Source: G021776435 sp046756245 | GTDB taxonomy: Bacteria > Pseudomonadota > Alphaproteobacteria > Caulobacterales > Parvularculaceae | Assembly: GCA_046756245.1 (NCBI GenBank) | Contig: JBHHVZ010000115.1 | Location: 1 to 8,374 of the forward strand | Length of the DNA stretch: 8,374 nucleotides | Direction: 5' to 3' | Shown here: in pieces, positions 5,044-8,374 of the stretch | How the letters are laid out: every line of letters begins with the position of its first letter | Position numbering within the stretch: the stretch's first letter is position 1 | Notes under the pieces: generated by a model | Seen by the model: only the letters and a program-made list of their open reading frames with translations | Told to the model about the DNA's origin: nothing | Databases searched by the model: none | Program-made: the position numbers and the translations under genes

Positions 5044-6129
5044 ATGAATCTTAGGCAGCGTTGCTCCCGATACGGCGATCTGGTCCTGTTTACCGCCGGC
5101 GTGGCGGGTTCGCTGGTGCTCGTCGCCATCATTGTGGAAGACTTCAATCCGGGCATCGAGATCTGGCTTTCCGCCGCGTTGATCGTGTCGATCATTCTTC
5201 ACGCCAAACTGGGTTTTGCATTAAGCCGCGCCCAGCGCGAAGTGGACATGTTGCGCAGCCTGATTACGCGCTATGAAACGGATCGGAAAACGAAGAACCG
5301 GTCATCGGCGCCGGTGTTGCGGTTCGCGCCGCTGCCGAGCCTTCCGCAAGACGCCGCCGCCATGCTTGAACGCGTGCGCGACGCCATCGAACAGGACCGC
5401 ATCGATCTTTATCTTCAACCGATCGTCAGCCTCCCGCAGCGCAAGCAGCGATTCTTCGAGGCGTTTTCGCGCCTGCGCGACGCAGACGGCGCAGTCTTGA
5501 AGCCGACGGATTATCTGGACGCCGCCGAGCGCGCCAACCGCATCGGCATCATCGACAACATGATCCTGTTGCGCGCCATCCAGGCGATGCGTCAGCTCAG
5601 CGTCGACGACCGTCACTTTGCGGTGTTCTGCAACATTTCACCGGCGACGCTGTTCGATGAAGAGTTTTTCAATCTGTTCACCGACTACCTCGACGCCAAT
5701 GCGGATCTCGCCGCGCAGCTCATTTTTGAGTTCACGTATCCGGCTGTCGAGATTATGCATCCGAAGGTGGAGACCAATCTCGCCGCCATCGCCGAGCGCG
5801 GCTTTGCATTCTCCGTCGACCATGTCAATGCGCTCGACCATGACTGGGCGCGGCTCAGGGCGAAGAATTTCCGCTTTGCAAAAGCGTCGAGCGGGCTTCT
5901 CTTAAACGCCAGCCGCGGCGACGCTAAATCGGCCGTGCGGGCCCAGGCGTTCAAGCAGCGCCTCAACGATTCCGGCGTCGACCTCATCGTCGAAAAGGTC
6001 GAATACGAAGCCGACATGCCGGAGATTCTCTCGCTCGGCATCGATTACGGTCAGGGCAACCTGTTCGGCCCGCCGCGTCCCGCCGGGTTTTACGTCGCCA
6101 GCGCGGCGCCGCTCGCAAAAGCTTCCTGA
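5044..6129 (+). CDS. Membrane-anchored protein with a partly degenerate EAL (c-di-GMP) domain, TipF-like
   Basis: This 361-residue protein has two transmembrane helices (about 11-31 and 39-60), a charged helical linker (60-85, possibly coiled), and an EAL domain (about 105-345). EAL domains hydrolyse or bind cyclic di-GMP. Retained positions are E139 of the signature (EAF instead of EAL), N197 in CNIS, E229 in FEFT, the first Asp D259, K280, E317 and Q337 in YGQG. Changed positions are the second Asp of DDFG, which is His260 (DHVN), and the loop after it, which is lost. This pattern suggests reduced or no phosphodiesterase activity and a role as c-di-GMP receptor. The layout resembles Caulobacter TipF, a flagellar assembly factor, but no flagellar genes are present here and that link is an inference. 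ATG 5044 has only a weak GAGG about 13 bases upstream. Confidence 0.85.
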   Translation: MNLRQRCSRYGDLVLFTAGVAGSLVLVAIIVEDFNPGIEIWLSAALIVSIILHAKLGFALSRAQREVDMLRSLITRYETDRKTKNRSSAPVLRFAPLPSLPQDAAAMLERVRDAIEQDRIDLYLQPIVSLPQRKQRFFEAFSRLRDADGAVLKPTDYLDAAERANRIGIIDNMILLRAIQAMRQLSVDDRHFAVFCNISPATLFDEEFFNLFTDYLDANADLAAQLIFEFTYPAVEIMHPKVETNLAAIAERGFAFSVDHVNALDHDWARLRAKNFRFAKASSGLLLNASRGDAKSAVRAQAFKQRLNDSGVDLIVEKVEYEADMPEILSLGIDYGQGNLFGPPRPAGFYVASAAPLAKAS

Positions 6130-6189
6130 AAGACACGCCGGCGCCGCGCGCGCTTGACCGGCCGCCGCCGCGGCCTTATCGCCAAGCCC

Positions 6190-7041
6190 GTGTCAACGCT
6201 GCCCAAAATCAATCGGCTCGAATTGTTGAGCGCGCGTTACGACGCCCTGTTGTGCGACGCCTGGGGCGTCATTCACGACGGCGTCGAACTTTTTTCAGGC
6301 GCGGCGGAGGCGATGATTCGGTTCCGCGACGTTTCCGGACCGGTCATCATACTCACCAATGCGCCGCGTCCTTCGACAATCATTCCCGGTCAGCTCGACC
6401 GGCTCGGCCTTCCGCGCAGCGCCTATGACGACGTGGTGACGTCGGGCGACGCGACGCGGGCCGAAATCGAGCGCCGCGTTCCAGGACCGGCCTATCGTCT
6501 CGGACCCGACAAGGACGACCCGCTCTACCACGGCCTCGACATCGAATTCGCACCGCTTGGCGAAGCGCGCTTCATCGTCTGCACCGGGCTCGTCGACGAC
6601 GACAGCGAAACGCCTGAAGACTATCGCGGCCTGCTCGAACAAGCGGCGGCGCGGCGCCTGCCGATGATCTGCGCCAATCCCGATACGGTGGTGCGCTGGG
6701 GCGGCCGGCTGGTTTATTGCGCCGGCGCGCTGGGCGAGATTTACGCCGCGCTCGGCGGGGAGGTGATTTACGGCGGCAAGCCGTATGCGCCGATCTATGA
6801 TCTCGCCACGAAACGGATCGAAACGATTTCTGGCGCGAAGCCCGACCCCCGCCGGGTTCTCGCCATTGGCGACGGGCTCGCCACCGACATCGCCGGCGCC
6901 AATGCGCACGGCATTGACGCGGTGTTCGTCGCCGGCGCCGGCGGCGTGCACGACGGCGGCCTTGACGCCGAATTGATCCGCAAGAAGATGGATGCGGCCG
7001 GCGTAACGGCGATCGGGATTATGGAGGCGCTCAGATGGTGA
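6190..7041 (+). CDS. HAD-superfamily subfamily IIA hydrolase (TIGR01459 type)
   Basis: From GTG 6190 this is a 283-residue HAD-IIA protein. Motif I is DAWGVIHDG, with nucleophile D23 and Trp at the position of the usual second Asp. Motif II is ILTNAPRP (T56, N57), the motif III Lys is K197 in YGGKPYAP, and motif IV is GDGLATD (D228, D233). NagD-like members of this class dephosphorylate small phospho-metabolites; the substrate of this subgroup is not established to my knowledge. The gene overlaps ribF by 7 bases, so both are made from one transcript and a role connected with flavin nucleotides is conceivable but unproven. The start is uncertain: no ATG fits, and TTG 6154 would add 12 Arg-rich residues. 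GTG 6190 was chosen because homologues usually begin 10-20 residues before the DxWGV motif. Neither start has a clear ribosome binding site. Confidence 0.85.
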   Translation: MSTLPKINRLELLSARYDALLCDAWGVIHDGVELFSGAAEAMIRFRDVSGPVIILTNAPRPSTIIPGQLDRLGLPRSAYDDVVTSGDATRAEIERRVPGPAYRLGPDKDDPLYHGLDIEFAPLGEARFIVCTGLVDDDSETPEDYRGLLEQAAARRLPMICANPDTVVRWGGRLVYCAGALGEIYAALGGEVIYGGKPYAPIYDLATKRIETISGAKPDPRRVLAIGDGLATDIAGANAHGIDAVFVAGAGGVHDGGLDAELIRKKMDAAGVTAIGIMEALRW

Positions 7042-7955
7042 AGGGCGCCGAAGGAAAATCCGCGCGGGGCGCGGTTGCGGCGATCGGCAATTTCGACGGC
7101 GTCCATCTCGGCCACAGGATGCTGCTGGCCGAAACGGCTGCGTTCGCGCGCGAACAAGGCGCGCCATTCGCCGCGGTCGTATTCGATCCGCATCCGCGCC
7201 GGTTTTTCCGTCCCGGCGATCCGCCGTTTCTCATCACCACGCCCGAGATACGCGACGCGCTTTTGCGCCAGGAAGGCGTCGAGGACATCATGACCCTTCG
7301 CTTTGATGCGGCGCTCGCCGGCCTGGCGCCGGAAGACTTCGTGCTGGGCGTGCTGGCGCGCGATTTTGGACTTTCCGGCGTCGTCGTCGGCGAGGACTTT
7401 CGTTTCGGCAAGGGCCGCGCCGGCGACGCGGATGCATTGTCGCGCTTTGGCAAAAAGGCCGGACTGGCGGTGCGTCTCGTTGCGCCGAAATGGGAAGAGG
7501 GGCATACGGAGAAAATCGGTTCGAGCGGCGTGCGCGCCGCCATCCGCGACGGCGATATGAAAGCGGCCGCGCGCGTGCTGGGCCGGCCATGGACCGTGCG
7601 CGGCCGCGTCGAAGAGGGCCAGAAGCTCGGCCGCACGCTCGGCTTCCCGACCGCCAATCTGACTGTGGGCCCGCTCATCGAACCGCGCCGCGGCGTCTAT
7701 GCGGCGCGCGCAACCCTTCGCGGCAAGGCGTATGACGGCGTGGCGAATTTCGGCCGCCGGCCCACGGTCGGCGAGGGCGCGCCGCTTCTGGAAATTTATC
7801 TCTTCGACTTCGACGGGGAATTTTACGGCGAGATCATCGACATTGCGCTCATCGACTTCATCCGCGAAGAGCGGAAATTCGACACTCTCGACGCGCTCAA
7901 AGCGCAGATCGCCGCCGACTGCGAAACCGCGCGGGCGATGCTTTCCAAAGCTTAA
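7035..7955 (+). CDS. ribF: Bifunctional riboflavin kinase / FAD synthetase
   Basis: This 306-residue protein catalyses riboflavin to FMN and FMN to FAD, each using ATP, in the cytosol. The N-terminal FMN adenylyltransferase half shows GNFDGVHLGH at 18-27 (the H-x-G-H nucleotidyltransferase motif), FDPHPR at 50-55, VGEDFRFGKGRAG at 118-130 and SSGVR at 163-167. The C-terminal flavokinase half shows GRTLGFPTAN at 199-208, with the PTAN metal/ATP motif, GVYAA near 220, VANFGRRPTVG at 236-246 and the likely catalytic E253 in LLEIYLFDF. Length is typical of bacterial RibF. GGAGG at 7023-7027 lies seven bases before ATG 7035, inside the end of the HAD gene, whose stop the start overlaps. No clear terminator follows. 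Confidence 0.97.
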   Translation: MVKGAEGKSARGAVAAIGNFDGVHLGHRMLLAETAAFAREQGAPFAAVVFDPHPRRFFRPGDPPFLITTPEIRDALLRQEGVEDIMTLRFDAALAGLAPEDFVLGVLARDFGLSGVVVGEDFRFGKGRAGDADALSRFGKKAGLAVRLVAPKWEEGHTEKIGSSGVRAAIRDGDMKAAARVLGRPWTVRGRVEEGQKLGRTLGFPTANLTVGPLIEPRRGVYAARATLRGKAYDGVANFGRRPTVGEGAPLLEIYLFDFDGEFYGEIIDIALIDFIREERKFDTLDALKAQIAADCETARAMLSKA

Positions 7956-8231
7956 CGATACCGGCGGGATTCCGTTGCGCCGGCGTCCTTGTATTCTTCC
8001 CACTTAGCGCAGGGCCATCGCATATGAGAAATCTTCCCCGCTCATCCCGGCTTTCGTGTTTCGTTGCGGGGGAGGATGCAGGCCGCGCCGACAGCGCAAC
8101 ATCCCGGCGTCTCGCGGGGGTTCACGACTGCGTCAACCTCCTGAAAACGGCCTCAAATCGGTCACAATCGCTTCCGAAAATGCCAATATAGAGCGGAAAA
8201 CGCCGAACGTTATTGGTGAAGGAGGCGCGTC
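7956..8231. other. Intergenic region between ribF and the Gly/His-rich gene
   Basis: These 276 bases show no convincing gene. A 6-base-pair inverted repeat (CCGGCG 7961-7966, CGCCGG 7978-7983) just after ribF lacks a T tract and is at best a weak terminator. The last 90 bases are richer in A. TATAGA at 8187-8192 could be a -10, but no good -35 stands 16-18 bases before it. GAAGGAGG at 8218-8225 is a strong ribosome binding site for the next gene. Confidence 0.5.
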
Positions 8232-8374
8232 ATGATCCGACAGTCCGCGAACAAATTCCTGCTTGCGGCCGCCGCCGCCGCGTTGGCGCTCGGGGGCGTT
8301 CAGCCCGCCTTCGCCAAGGGCGGCCATCATGGGCGTCACGGCGGCCATCATGCTTACGGCCATCATGGCGGCCA
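8232..8374 (+). CDS. Secreted Gly/His-rich protein, N-terminal part (cut by the right edge)
   Basis: The 47 visible residues begin with a Sec-type signal peptide: MIRQSANKF, then an Ala/Leu core at 10-22, then VQPAFA, with cleavage expected after A28. The mature part starts KGGHHGRHGGHHAYGHHGG, a repeating Gly-His-His pattern. Such stretches can bind Ni, Zn or Cu ions or form low-complexity surface regions, but the rest of the protein is not visible and no family can be assigned. ATG 8232 follows GAAGGAGG with a spacing of six bases, the best ribosome binding site in the window, so the start is well supported. Repeated GGCCATCAT units at the DNA level show local expansion of the repeat. Confidence 0.75.
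   Translation, partial: MIRQSANKFLLAAAAAALALGGVQPAFAKGGHHGRHGGHHAYGHHGG

Noticed and set aside
6795..8003. A 402-codon open frame on the minus strand opposite the HAD and ribF genes
   Set aside because: It is antisense to two well-recognised genes, with shadow-type composition and no motif.
8024..8191. A 55-codon open frame between ribF and the Gly/His-rich gene, starting ATG 8024
   Set aside because: It has no ribosome binding site, no hydrophobic segment and no motif; chance occurrence is likely in this GC-rich gap.
1..8374. CRISPR arrays, tRNA or rRNA genes, transposase or integrase genes
   Set aside because: No regularly spaced repeats, no tRNA-like cloverleaf and no recombinase motifs were found on either strand.

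Overview
The window is GC-rich chromosomal DNA from an alphaproteobacterium. Rhizobiales (Hyphomicrobiales) is the likeliest order, judging from the GroES/GroEL sequences, a CIRCE-controlled groESL operon, and its neighbourhood of a TIGR01459-type HAD hydrolase followed by ribF. The order is an inference from remembered gene neighbourhoods, not from a search.

Left part (1-1800). On the minus strand, a short hexapeptide acyltransferase related to serine acetyltransferase overlaps the start of a MarC-family membrane protein that runs off the left edge. Upstream of them, at 854-1034, lies a decayed copy of the 3' end of groEL with its own copy of the groEL terminator. Next comes a plus-strand MNT/HEPN toxin-antitoxin-type pair. 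The nucleotidyltransferase (MntA-like) is intact. The HEPN (HepT-like) gene appears to have lost the reading frame near its start. This pair therefore sits between two direct repeats of the groEL tail, of which 63 bp are identical; it is the most unusual part of the window.

Middle part (1806-3972). A complete groES-groEL operon lies on the minus strand. It has a candidate promoter, a CIRCE operator with perfect 10-base arms directly after the -10, good ribosome binding sites for both genes, and a strong intrinsic terminator.

Right part (4170-8374). All genes are on the plus strand. First is a YiaD-like lipoprotein with a glycine zipper and an OmpA-type peptidoglycan-binding domain, closed by an intrinsic terminator. 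Second is a two-helix membrane-anchored protein with a partly degenerate EAL (c-di-GMP) domain. Third is a HAD-IIA hydrolase that overlaps ribF (riboflavin kinase/FAD synthetase) by 7 bases. Last, after a 276-base gap, is the start of a secreted Gly/His-rich protein cut by the right edge.

Most of the window is ordinary core genome. The accessory signal is concentrated in 854-1868.
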